From contig JAIUCV010000230.1 of NCBI GenBank assembly GCA_026724425.1, forward strand, positions 930,001 to 994,000: a stretch of DNA of 64,000 nucleotides, in the 5' to 3' direction. This document shows, in pieces, positions 1 to 11,805 of the stretch (the stretch's first letter is position 1; each line of letters opens with the position of its first letter). A program made the translations under genes and the position numbers. The notes beneath the pieces were generated by a model. It ran no database searches and was not told where the DNA came from. It saw nothing but the letters and a program-made list of their open reading frames with translations. The stretch is from Erythrophleum ivorense. Taxonomy: Eukaryota; Streptophyta; Magnoliopsida; Fabales; Fabaceae.

Positions 1-2550
1 AAATAACCCATATTAAGAAGTGTTTGGTTTGATGATCGAAGACTATTTTACTATGTTTTAAAGTTTGTGTACTAATTTTAGAATTTAAGTCTTAATCATG
101 AAAGATAAAATATTTACTTTAAATTTTTATAGTGATCAATGTCTAAATTATGCAATCTTTCTTTAAAATTAAAAGATGACCAAAACACTTTATGACTATA
201 ATATAATTTTTTTTCATTTAAAAAAATATAACTTCTTGAAAAATGTATTTCTTAAAATTTTATTTTATTTTTATTTATTTTATGTTACAAACCATGAACC
301 TAGTTAAATCTAAATTTGGAAAAGTAATTATTTTATATTGTTCAAATATTATTTAATACTTTTGTATAATATAAAATAAATATAAGAATATTTTAATCAA
401 AATAAATGTAATTATAATTTATTTTTTGTTACAGGAAAGGTCATGTAACATATCTTTTGAACTCCAGAAAAAAAAAATTTAAATAAAAAAGAAAGCTATG
501 TAATTTGAACATATACCTTCCAAGAAAAGGGAATGTAATTTATCCTAATAAAAATGGTATTGATATCATCAATAGCAGCAAAAATTATTAGAAAAATTAT
601 ATTTTATCTTCTTAGATTATTAAGATTTAATTTGATACATATAACTTTAAAATGTAACATTATAACCCATACAAAGTAGTGCTTCGTTAATTTGGTGTTT
701 GGGAGATTTTTCTTACGTCATAAAACTTATGTATTAATTTTGTAATTAGTTCTTTATTTTGGGGATAAAATATAGTTTCTTTTTTAAATTTAATATGTTA
801 TACGATTCTATATTTATTCCACCTCGTTTGCTGTACAATATTATATGTAACAGCCATCTAAATTCATGACCATATAATTTTATAGAATCTATGTCGTTCT
901 TGCAAAACAATGTATAAGATCAGATTATATCAACCAGCAAGACACCAAATTAATATTTAGGAAAAAAAGTATTACATTTAAATCTAAATATATTTTTCAA
1001 AAAATATATCTAAATTTAAATTAAAAAATATCAAAATTAAAATTTGACTTCTCTTCCTTCCTTCTCTATTCTCGTTAATCCAAACTCACCGTTAAGGAAC
1101 ATATATACGTGGAATAAATTTGGCGCACTTTACATTTTTAATATTTTAATATTATGGTAAGGAATACAAGATAATATTAAGATATAATCATAGGCTATGC
1201 AATAAAAAAATTGAGTTTTCAAAAAAATTATATAATTGATATTTTACGAAAAGTTAGTAAAACTGAATTCCAGAATGTAAGATCCCCACTTTTTTTTTTT
1301 AACGATATCTCACATATCACTCAAAATAGTTGCATCTTACACTTGTATATGTTAAATAGTACTAGTGTATCAAAAATATATTTTTATTTTTACTTTTAAC
1401 ATTCAAAGATATGCCAAGATAAAGACAAGGTGTACCATTCTTATTAATCATATTTCCTTTGTGAATGGTTAAGCACCAATTACAAAATGAACTTAAATGA
1501 ACGCGTCATATTCTTTCTAAAATAACGGGAACTTTTATAATAATTTATGTTTTGGGTTTGAACAATTATTTAAAATTAAAAATATATTCTACTAAAATTC
1601 CTACTCATGCAAATTAAAGCCAAGGTATAGCTAACCGCTCCTTAAACGAGTATTTCAATGGAGATCACGGCCTTCTGATCTTCAAACAGCTTTTTTCTTC
1701 ATTACTTCTATTTTCTTTTAAAAATTCATTTTGGCATTTTATTTATGTTTTGGGATATGCTAATAGCTCTTGTCAATTAAAATAACATTGTTAAAACTGA
1801 AAGTTATGTAAGATTATGGTTTTCCAAATGACTTAAGATCGATGTTTACCCACAAGATGAAAATGAAGATATAAATAAGGGCTTTCAATATCCAAATTAA
1901 TTACAAAAGAAAATCAAATAAATCAAATTAAATTTCAGTTCTACCATGGAAGGAAATGGTAAGAGAAGAATTGAGGTACCTATGATATGGTGTTTATTAT
2001 TCTTATGTTTGCTTTAATTGAGGCCTATGATCCTCTCTTTTCTTCCTTCCCTTTCAGTTCATCACCCTCAAAGCCCTAATTACTCTCATACTCAAAAACT
2101 CTGGTAATGATTGTGAGAGAAATATTCACAAACCAAATGTAGAAGCGTGACGTAGAAATTGTCTCCTTCACTGTTGGCCAAAACGTGCAGTTGTGAATGC
2201 CTTCAACGTGTGCTTCGTTAAGTTCTATTGATAAATCCCTTTGTGAACATTGACTAATTTGTTTGGGGTTTGATCCTTACCTCTGTATGTATGTATGTAT
2301 GTGTACAAAATAACTTCTCCTTGCCTTAAAGTATTGTGACATTATCAATATATGGCGACATATATTGTAATGGTGGTTGAAGATAGTGTCAGTAAACTAT
2401 AGTAATAATATGAATATATGTACAAAAATATATGAATTTTTTTAATTCAATATCTTATACAAGATTCTAATCAAAATCCAACTCCTTTAATATGGTGTAC
2501 AATATTATACGTGACAGCTATCTAAATTCATGATCATATAAGTTTAAATA
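1..2550 (+). repeat. Dispersed direct repeats in intergenic DNA
   Basis: Two pairs are visible. Positions about 1-130 resemble about 660-790 (ATAACCCATA, AGTG.TT.G, TGTACTAATTTT, GATAAAATAT in the same order). Positions about 787-885 resemble about 2444-2550 (TGTACAATATTATA, GACAGC or AACAGCC, then TCTAAATTCATGA.CATATAA). They look like fragments of one unnamed repeat family. No gene or coding remnant was recognised. Confidence 0.55.
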
Positions 2551-4365
2551 AATTATGTAAACTTTAATTAAATTATACTTGATACTTCTCTTATTTTAAA
2601 AATACTATCCAACTACCTAACACTTAATATATATTTAAAAATCTATCTTCTTAGTTACTATTTGTGATAAAGTTAGTTTTTTATATAATATAATTAAGAC
2701 TGTGATTTTATTCTTAAAATAACACTAAAAGCAATTAGGATAATGTTAAATTTTAATATAAAACTATAATTTCTTCTTTATAATATGATAATAAAGACAG
2801 TTAAATAATTTTAATATATTAGAAAGAAACTCATATTATGTATAAAAATTAATTTCATTAAAAAATGAAAATTAGAGGGCTGATTTTTACAATATATATT
2901 AAATAATTTAACCATACATTATAGCAAATTAGTATAATTTACTTTATAAATTTATATAATCTATTTGTGATGCACCACGACAACAATGGTATATATAACT
3001 AATATTGTATTGGTTACTTGTTTTTGAGGATTTAGTTGCACTTGTTCAGAACAATACATACGTACATACATATATATAGTATTCTATTATGGTATTTTAA
3101 ATATTATGGTATAAGATTTCATCATGTTTAGGCTAAAAAGTAAAGAACTCCCTTCAAATTAACTAACAGGTTGTATAATTTACCTCCTCTTCCTCAAAAG
3201 TTGACCATAAATCTCTCATTTTCTCAGATTTTCAATTTTGTGTTATGTAATTTATTTGTTAACTTTTGTCCAAAATCCTAACATATCCATTTAAATTAAA
3301 AGAAGTCAAATTGGCAAAAAATACTTCTAGCCTATCATCTTAAGAGGCTTTTTTGCCAAAAAAAATGTAGAAGACAATGATTGAAAAACAAGCCATTGTT
3401 TGTCACCTCGAATGATAGGTGGGGTATATTTTTTGTTAATTTGGCCTCTTTTAATTTATATAGAAAAATAGTGTTAGGGTTTTAGATAAAAAATTTAATT
3501 AAGGGGTTATATACTGTACAAAGTTGAAATTTTGAAGTGTTTATAGTCAATTTTTAAGGTTGAATAGAGTATAATGCACAATCATCTAAGAGAATTTTTT
3601 ACATTTTGACCTAGTATTTAATATGTTGATGTTTGATATTACAATTGAAAATTGTAATAAATTTAAATTATAAAAGAAAACTGTCATTTACATGTGATAT
3701 TTCGTGCAAGGAAATCTATATCAATTTTGGATCATGGTTGGGCCAGATTGGGTTTGGGCTCTCGAGATGGGCCAACATTGATCGTAAGATGCAGACCCAG
3801 GCCTAGTCTTGAACCAAATTTTATTCTGTTTTTTTTACCCAAGCCCCAAAATTCTTAACTTATAAATTAAATTCAAACCTATTCATTACGATGCATGTAA
3901 TTAGAGATAATTGATTGTGATCTCATGTTACATGTACTATAATACATGATTTAGGAATTCTTACAGTTTTATCAACAGATTTTCAATTTTTTTCCTTACT
4001 TTACTTATTATAATTTATTTGAGTTCAGGTAACTGCGTATAATTAATTAACTATGCAATTAAGAATAAATAGGATGACGCTATTTTTTAATAGTGGATCG
4101 TACAACTGACAATATATTATGAAAATAGAGCCTACATTAACGCTTCGTCTGGGTAGTGAAGGTTTGGATAATGATTATTATATTTTTATAATTATTATTT
4201 ACCAGTATATGTATTTTATAATTTTTTAAAATATATGAATACAAAAGTTATTTTTTATTTCAATTCTTAGCTTTTTATGTAACTTTCCATTGTCCTTCTT
4301 CCAAGCAATTTTACATTCTACACAAGACTACAACCTTCTCGTACGTTAATATCTGGGAAGATATG

Positions 4366-4398
<33 letters not shown>

Positions 4399-4498
4399 TA
4401 TCTTATTAACGTGCAAACTTCCAAACTTACTGCTACTTCTTTTGAGTAAATTAAACTTAGTTTTGTTGAAATTATATAGTATTTTTTTTAGTCTTAAC

Positions 4499-4530
<32 letters not shown>

Positions 4531-5393
4531 TTTCTCTCTCAAAATTAAAAATTATGTTATATTTTAATTTAATTTTAAATTTTAAACTAATATATATAGG
4601 ACTAAAATATCCTTCTTTCAATTTAATAATTAAATAGAGTAGATATTGTGATCCTAAGAAAATCTACTATTCAAAATCAAAATTATACTTGAAACTTGAA
4701 AGTAATTTTAAGGAACTAGTTGACAAATAAATTAATTTTGAGCAAGTACATAACAAGATTATACAAAATTAAAAATTTTGATTCACAACAATCAATTCAT
4801 AAGCTAGTCAATGTGCATATAAAAGAAAAAAAAAAACTTTAATACTATCATCTTTCCATGTGAAAGACATATGTCAGACTAATTATTTGTTGATAAATAA
4901 AAATCAATCTAAGGTTTTCTTAAATTTAATAAAAGCAAATTTTAATTTTTTTTATTTTTATTTGTGTACATTTAGATATAATTCACCAAAGAACAAAAAT
5001 AACAGTGAGGATATTTAGGTTACCAAATAGCGTGATATCTATTTCTCAAAAAAGAATACCTAATATGTATTTAAGTTAATTAGGTATATTTTAGTCAAAA
5101 ATTTAAAATTAACTAAAATATAATGTAACTTTTGATTTTAAGAGAGAGACATTTATATTTTTAAAATAGAAAGAATTAATTAGAGCTATGTAATTTCAAA
5201 AAATCTCTAGGGAGGAAATTAATTTACTTATTTTTTCTTATTATATTATGATGAACACTAAATTGTCTTTTGCGAACAATTATAACGATACACTTTTTTA
5301 CATTAATCTAATGTATTAATTAGAATTTTATTCCAACAAAACTAAATAATAATATACAGGCACAATGGCTGGCTAGCCGAATTCACACATGAT
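2551..5393. other. Intergenic, no gene (contains one MITE and AT repeats)
   Basis: Apart from the MITE at 3292-3458 it holds (AT)n runs at about 4366-4393 and 4499-4531, which generate a spurious minus-strand open frame. Otherwise nothing is recognisable. Confidence 0.7.
3292..3458. mobile_element. Small MITE with about 45-bp inverted ends (167 bp)
   Basis: The left end TAAATTAAAAGAAGTCAAAT, continuing TGGCAAAAAATACTT..CCTATCAT, matches the reverse complement of the right end (TAAATTAAAAGAGGCCAAAT, then TAACAAAAAATAT..CCTATCAT). There is no coding content. Confidence 0.75.
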
Positions 5394-7175
5394 CTAAAAG
5401 TTCCATGCATGGTCATCCATTAAGCTGAGATCATGAGACATAAATTCAGCTGTAAGTACATTCTCCAACAAACCAAAATCAAAGTTTGACCCCTCAAAAG
5501 AACCATTCATTTCAGGATTGCCCTTGGCTTCTCCTTCTCTGACTTCAACAATTCCCTTCTCATGCTGTACTACTTGTGCTTCTACTGCTTCCCACGTCTG
5601 AGCTCTAAAATTATCAGACAATCCAACGCCAGATGGGTTTATGCAAGAAGAAAAAATGTTGGTTGTGTTCCCCATTGAAGATTCATAAGGGAAATCTGAG
5701 AATTCATAAGAGTGATGATTATTATAATTATAATTAGAAAGAATAGTGGAGACGGTTTGAACATTAATATTTGGTTGAGGCTGAGCTTTAGGCAGTAGTG
5801 AAGAAAAAGGTGTAGTACTTGTTTCCATGGGAATGAAATTGATGGAATTGGGATTTTGTAATTGAATATTTGATGAGACTGAGATATTGCATGATGCAGA
5901 GGTTGCAGTCGTACGAGAAGAAGAAGAAGAAGAAGAAGAAGAAGAGAGAAGAGTGTGAGTTTGCGGATTTAAGCCATGAGAGATGAGCTTCTTCTTGATG
6001 CAAGAGTTCCAGAAATTCTTGATCTCGTTGTCTGTTCTTCCCGGAAGGTGCTTCGCTATTTGGGCCCATCTGCACCAGACAAACGCATCCACTCATCATC
6101 AGTACGCAACAATTCTTCCTTTTTTTTTCCTTTTCTCTTTTGGTCTCTTCATCTGGGATTGTACAGACTCGGATAAACAAAGCTCTTCAATAATAAACAC
6201 TTGTTATAATTTAGTAATATATTATCAATTCTTGAATTTTTTTTTTACATCTTATCATTTTATTAAAAAATTTAACAATAAATACTTCAAAATTGCACTC
6301 AAGTGTTAATTTACTATCCAATTTCTTAATAAACTTACAACAAGCAGACAATAATACATTATTGATTATTGTCACAATTAATTTTATTGAGAAACCTAAT
6401 AAAATACCTCAAAACTATATTCAAGTATAAATTTATTTCTAAATTTTTTAATAAAATTATAATAGCTGGATACATTTTGTAACTTAGTAATAAATTATTA
6501 ATTCATTAAAAAAATTTCTTCACATATTATAATTCTATTGAAAAATTTAATAGTAAATACTCAAGAACTTTCACTTAATTATCCTCCACTCTTTCCCTCG
6601 ATTTTAGCCTTAGAATCAGTGTGTATCCAAGCTTTTTCCAAGTTAAATTTGCTTTCAGCATGATATTATAAAAGTGCATTCTCCCAAGTTAAATTGAAGA
6701 TTTTATTTCCAGAATACTTTCTCAACAAATTAATCCCAAATTGATAAGGAGAGATAGCTTAACAACTGAGAAAACCCGGCCCCTTTGGTTGTTCTTTCCC
6801 TTATAATTTTACCTGTTTCCCAGAATTCTATGAACATCAATGATAATCTGCTCTTCTTCTGCGGTAAAGGAACCCCTCTTAAGGTCGGGTCTCAGATAAT
6901 TTATCCATCTCAATCTGCAACTCTTTCCAGATCTCTGCAAGCCTACATATAACACACAAAAAACCACAGCATCATCATATTCTGTTTGGTAGAGAGAAGT
7001 ATACATACGGAATGTGAAAAAGAAAAAGTGAGAGTGTGCCTGCAAGCTTAGGGACAGAACTCCAGCTTTTATGACCATGGGTGGTGATAAATCTGATAAG
7101 CTTCTCATCTTCTTCAGGAGACCACAGTCCTCTCTTGATCTTCTGTTCGCTGCAGCAGCGATGGCCAGGGCCCAT
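5394..7175 (-). CDS. MYB103: R2R3-MYB transcription factor, MYB103-like (3 exons)
   Basis: Exons read on the minus strand: 7175-7040, 6942-6813 and 6069-5394, giving 313 aa. R2 spans about residues 14-66 with Trp18, Trp38 and Trp58; R3 spans about 67-117 with Phe71, Trp90 and Trp109. The pattern HRCC..QK.KRGLWSPEEDEKL, the R3 stretch EEEQIIIDVHRILGNR and the tail IKKKLISHGLNPQTH are those of the MYB103 clade, nuclear activators of secondary-wall and syringyl-lignin genes in fibres and xylem. No bHLH-binding signature is visible in R3. The C-terminus is low-complexity: a Ser run at about 131-140 coded by a TCT repeat, then Asn/Ser-rich sequence ending LMDDHAWNF. Odd points: residue 50 is Ser where the family has Cys (LQRSGKSC), intron 1 begins with GC, and two residues (PG) are added after Met-Gly. 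I chose the MGPGHRCC start because it aligns with the family; an in-frame ATG lies 39 bases upstream at 7214. Family assignment is strong; whether the gene is functional is less certain. Confidence 0.9.
6070..6812 (-). other. Intron 2 of the MYB103-like gene
   Basis: The donor is AACAG|GTAAAA and the acceptor GTGCAG|A, phase 2, splitting the Arg codon of GNR|WAQ. This is the usual second intron position of R2R3-MYB genes. At 743 bp it is AT-rich with no recognisable insert. Confidence 0.88.
6943..7039 (-). other. Intron 1 of the MYB103-like gene, GC-AG type
   Basis: The reading frame and the conserved protein junction (PKLAG followed by LQR) force the exon to end GCAG at 7040. The next bases are GCACAC rather than GT. 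The acceptor is a normal TATGTAG ending at 6943. The 97-bp length and phase 1 position match the usual R2R3-MYB intron 1. The nearest GT downstream (about 7010) would add some ten residues in the middle of the DNA-binding domain. Confidence 0.75.
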
Positions 7176-7230
7176 CTCAGTTTTTCGCACTCTCTTTTGG
7201 GATGACTTGACCATTTGATCTGCTCAACAT

Positions 7231-7240
7231 TTATATATAT
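7231..7240 (-). promoter_or_regulatory. TATA box of the MYB103-like gene
   Basis: ATATATATAA on the minus strand, 56-65 bases upstream of the chosen ATG. Its position suggests transcription starting near 7205. That would put the upstream in-frame ATG at 7214 outside the transcript and supports the 7175 start. This is inference from position only. Confidence 0.45.
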
Positions 7241-7268
7241 CTTGACACCATTTGGCACCTTAATATAT

Positions 7269-7275
7269 ACCTACC
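7269..7275 (+). promoter_or_regulatory. Possible SMRE (MYB46/83-type site) upstream of MYB103-like gene
   Basis: ACCTACC fits the secondary-wall MYB-responsive element ACC(A/T)A(A/C)(T/C). It lies about 95 bp upstream of the start codon. MYB103 is known to act downstream of secondary-wall NAC and MYB46-type regulators in Arabidopsis, so the site is plausible. A 7-bp degenerate motif also occurs by chance. Confidence 0.3.
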
Positions 7276-8384
7276 ATCTCATATGGTAATCAAACATACA
7301 TAAGCATAAGCCCTATAGTGGTGGGAGACAGAGGCAAGATGATTATTTATAAGCAATGGACTCATTAAATAAGTGGGAACTATAAAAGTTTTTTAACTTG
7401 TAGAAGGGTAAAAGGTGGGATCCCTTGTACACAAGAAGGGTAAAAGGCTTTTTGTGTCTGACTAATCTTGGAAACTAAATATTATTGCTGCAGTAATGTA
7501 CACTATGTGTGTACATTCAGCATTGACTCTAAAAGAACACACGCTATATATACAAAATATGTCTTCTTTTAGAGTCAATGCAAGAATGGGTTTCGATTGT
7601 CTGACGAAGATGACAAATATGTATAAGTAATAATATAAAATGAATAAATAAAAAGAAAGGGAAAAAGAGGAAAAAACTAAGTGGTCCCATTGGTACCAAA
7701 GCAAATCCCAATTGAGAAATGAGGTGGGGTTGAAACTTCGGGTGCACTCAGGAGGATGTCTCTCTCGAATGTCTAATTGAGTGTTTGTGCAACCTTCTCA
7801 TTATTGAATGTTTATTGAATCTCTTCTCTCTTTCTTTTTCTTTATGCAAAATGTTTGTTGAATTCATATTTAAGTTTTGGGTAAATTATAGTTCACCTTT
7901 CACTTCTTGGCTCAAAATTAATTTGTCTCGTGTAATTTAAAGTATGTCATTCAATATTTATGTTTAATTATCACTAACCAACGTAAGTACAAAATTTAAC
8001 AAAAATATTATCATAAATGTTAAGACGATGACAATTTTATTGTTAAATCTCCATTTCACCCATATATTGTACATGTTTATGGTATTTTTTGAGAATATTG
8101 ATGAGATTGATTAGATAATTTTAATTATGAAATGTCAACTCAATTCCATAAATAACAAGAAAAGATTATAAAATTGTTTAAAACATGTCTTTAACAATAA
8201 TAAGCAATATCACTGTCTCAACATTCACGTGATTATTTTGTTTAAAATGAGTCAGAAAAATCATAAAACAATTAAGTGATCAATAGAATAAACTATAAGG
8301 GAGTAAAATAATATTTAAATCATAAAGACGCAAATTGATTTTAAGTCAAATTACATGAAGTAATTTGTAGTTTATCCTCAACTT

Positions 8385-8418
<34 letters not shown>

Positions 8419-8429
8419 TATATGAATAT
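7276..8429. other. Upstream region of the MYB103-like gene
   Basis: AT-rich, with a near-duplicate 16-base phrase AGAGTCAATGC / GCATTGACTCT in inverted orientation (about 7517-7581) that could form a hairpin. There is an (AT)n run at about 8397-8419. No other gene was found. Confidence 0.6.
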
Positions 8430-8879
8430 TGTGATTATAAAAATTAGATCAAATCAATGGATCATACTGATTATAAAACTAATTTGTTCAACTCTCAAAG
8501 CTAGTCAAAGAAAAAATCAACCAAGAATCGGTTAAATTAACTAAAATTTGTTTTTTATTTTTTATTTTTATTTAAAATAAAATTTTGACATTTTGTAATA
8601 AAAATTTATAATATTTTATAGACTCTACTTAACTCATTTTATATGAATTTATTATTATATATATAATACTTTAACTCTTTTTATATTTTTAAATATTTAT
8701 ATATTTTTAAATATTATTTTATAATATATGCATTAATTTAATTGTAAAATATTATATATTTATTCTTTTTTTATATTTAGAAATGGTTCAATTTGGGTTC
8801 AATTATGATCAGATAGATCATTGAATCATGAACCACTTTGTATCTCGATTTAATGTCTGATCTAGTTTTTAAAACATTG
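8430..8879. mobile_element. Non-autonomous hAT-like element (about 450 bp)
   Basis: The left end (TTATAAAAATTAGATC near 8435) and the reverse complement of the right end (TTTTAAAAACTAGATC) are inverted matches, followed on both arms by related A/T-rich sequence with AATCGAT-like and GGTTCA motifs. These ends are of the same type as those of the hAT element at 11.8-16.3 kb. No transposase sequence is inside. Eight-base flanking duplications are not recognisable, so exact borders are approximate. Confidence 0.5.
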
Positions 8880-11475
8880 ATAAACGCATACCCAACAAAG
8901 GAATAAGAGAAAAAAAATGAAAGACTTAATTTGAAGATTTTAAAGAAGAAATTTTTCAAAATCCTCATTTAGCAGTTTTATAAAATATCATTGAAAAGTC
9001 AAAAAATTATCGAAATCATAATATCAATGAGTAAGTTGTTGAAAAACATTTGTGGAGAAGAATAACCACGAACCTAGAATGAGATTAATCTCACACTACT
9101 AAAATGTAGGATACTCATAAAAAAAAGATTGAGTAACAAGTAATCAAACACGTGCAATAAATATAATCAAAGAAGGGGAAAGAAAAAAGGGAATAATCAT
9201 AGGCTAGACTGTGAATGAATATGGGGATCCTAATGACCGATTGAGTTGGTATATCAACCCTAAGAGAAACTTATCGGCCAAAAAAATAACTTGAGAAACA
9301 ACGATGATGTCCAAGAATCATGTGTCGGATTTGGTTAAGAGTGAGTCATCTATGTTTGCAGAAATTCATGACAAATGTTTTCCATAACTTTGATGCTAAA
9401 GTTATCTTGTTCTAGTGATTATATAGGACTTGAATATGTCCATTGTATCTATATGTACATATCATGATTGGCTCCAGTTCCAGGTTAATTTTTGAGATCG
9501 AGAATTTTTTAGAATCATTTCATCTGTATATATATTATAACTCACAAACGATTTATTACTCGTGGAATATAGTTTCTCAGTCGAGAATGATAATTTGCTT
9601 CAAATGTATAGTGGGGTACTTTCACTTGTTTGAGAGTTGAAAAATATAAAACAAATGAAACGAATAAAAAAAAGGGGGAAAAAAGGAATAATTAAATAAT
9701 AACTTTTTTTAACAAAACTTATTTAAAATAGAAAAACTTAGAAATATTTAAGAGTGATGACTTTAAAATTTGCAAAAAAAATTATAATTAGAAATTTTTC
9801 ATTATCTTATCTTCATTATTAATTACTTTAAATGAGAGAAGAAAAAAAATTATTTTCTCTTTTTCCCATTATCTCTCAGTAAAACACAACTTCATCACGG
9901 AGAAAAGTCACCTTTCTAAACCTACTTCATTACTATGCTTTTGTGAGTTTTATAGATGACGCAAAGCTAGTTTTCTGATTCGCCCTCGAAAGAAAAACAA
10001 ATTCTATGGCCAGATAGATTGCGATGGCAAAGCATAAGAGAGTATAAAGGTGACATGATTTTAATGAGAATTGAAGCATACAGTTCAATTTCTCCAATTC
10101 CTTGACCAAACGTGAGGAAAATATGCCGTTATTATTCTTGGCGATCAAATCATTGTTCTGCCATTATGAAGCGAACCGAAACTTTAATCATATCTCACAG
10201 TGAAATGGTCCTGAATTTTTCTCTCTTTCATCATTGCCATGATTCATCATCTCTTCATAAAAGAAACACAGTTTCTTTTTCAAAAGGAAAAAATTTTTAA
10301 GATAAAATTTAAGTAAAACTATGTGAGTTTTTATAATAGAATTTTTAACAAAAAAACAAATTATTTAAAAAATAATAATTATATGGGATTGAATTGTATA
10401 AAATATCTATGTGCCATATTTTTATTTAAAATCTTATTAAAAATATTCAAAAAAAGAAATAAGTTTTGTCTTATTTTTTTTCCAATAATCATTATCATTT
10501 TTTAAAGTTTTTTAGATTTTGTTTAATGTAAATGACGTAACCTTAAGTAAAAAATTAACGATGAAGACAAAGTTAACAACATAATTAAGCCCTGAATGAA
10601 GAATGACAGAGAATGCATACAAAAAACAAAATAAGTCGGTGAAGTGCAAAATTAAAATCCTCCTCCAAATCAGTGATATTCTATATCAACATATCAATTA
10701 ATCATGATTCATTATATTCTTCTCCCATCACAAATAAACTTACCAAACCATGTGGGTGGGTTTCAAGAAACCCCTACGATGGTTTGATGGGGCGCGTGAC
10801 CCACAAAACACTTGATTACAGAGCAAATGTGTCCTCACCAGCATTTCACCAATTCTATTAGTAACACAACTCTCATTTGTCTATCTAAAATCGAATTTTT
10901 CTATTTTTTAAGTATATATAAATTTTTTTAAAAAAAATTACATTATATTTTAGTTGAAATTTATTTTTTTACCAAAATACTTTCTATTAACCTAAATATT
11001 TTTTATTAAATTTAATGAAAATAAAATCTATTCTTTTATTTTTATTTGTAAATATTTAAAAACAAAATCAGCTTTTTTATTTTTATCTATGCATATTTGG
11101 AAATAATACATATTTGTATATTTAGATTAATGGAGGGTATTTTAACCAATTATTTTCAAATTAAACTAAAGTGTTTATTTTAAAAATAAAAAAAATTATG
11201 TCATTTTAGCAAAATTCATAAAAAAATCGATGTAATTTATTCTAAGTTTAACTTATGAAGTTACCATTATTATGGGCCTTGAATGAAGAAACATTTATCA
11301 TAACGTTGAAAATTTTAATACATTATTATTCATGTTTTAATAATTATGTAATTCTTGTTAAAAATTTAGAATCTAACTTAATCATAGTGTAAAATTAAAT
11401 TATATGACTTTTACGAAAATAAAATAAAATAAATTATGTAATGAAATACAAATAAAAATGATATCTAATACTTAA

Positions 11476-11515
<40 letters not shown>

Positions 11516-11805
11516 GCGTAAGTACTAAAAATGAATTTTTTTTAAACCAAATTTTATTCCATTTCCATTTAATCTTTATGGCACTTATTGGTCAATTCAA
11601 TAACGTTACTTCCTTAAAAAATACACGTGACATTTAAATCGTTTTGATTAATTTAATTCATAATATCTTATTTCGACTTAAATTTTACATTCCTGTATCT
11701 CCATCATTTGAAATGATATGGTCAATAATTTTGGACAGAGCCACTGCTTGGCATTGCATTTAACGGCGGTTTTTTATAATCGCCACTATACAACTATAAT
11801 ATAAG
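8880..11805. other. Intergenic, nothing recognised
   Basis: There are only short unsupported open frames. An (AT)n run at about 11475-11498 is followed by a T run of about 18 bases. Confidence 0.65.
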
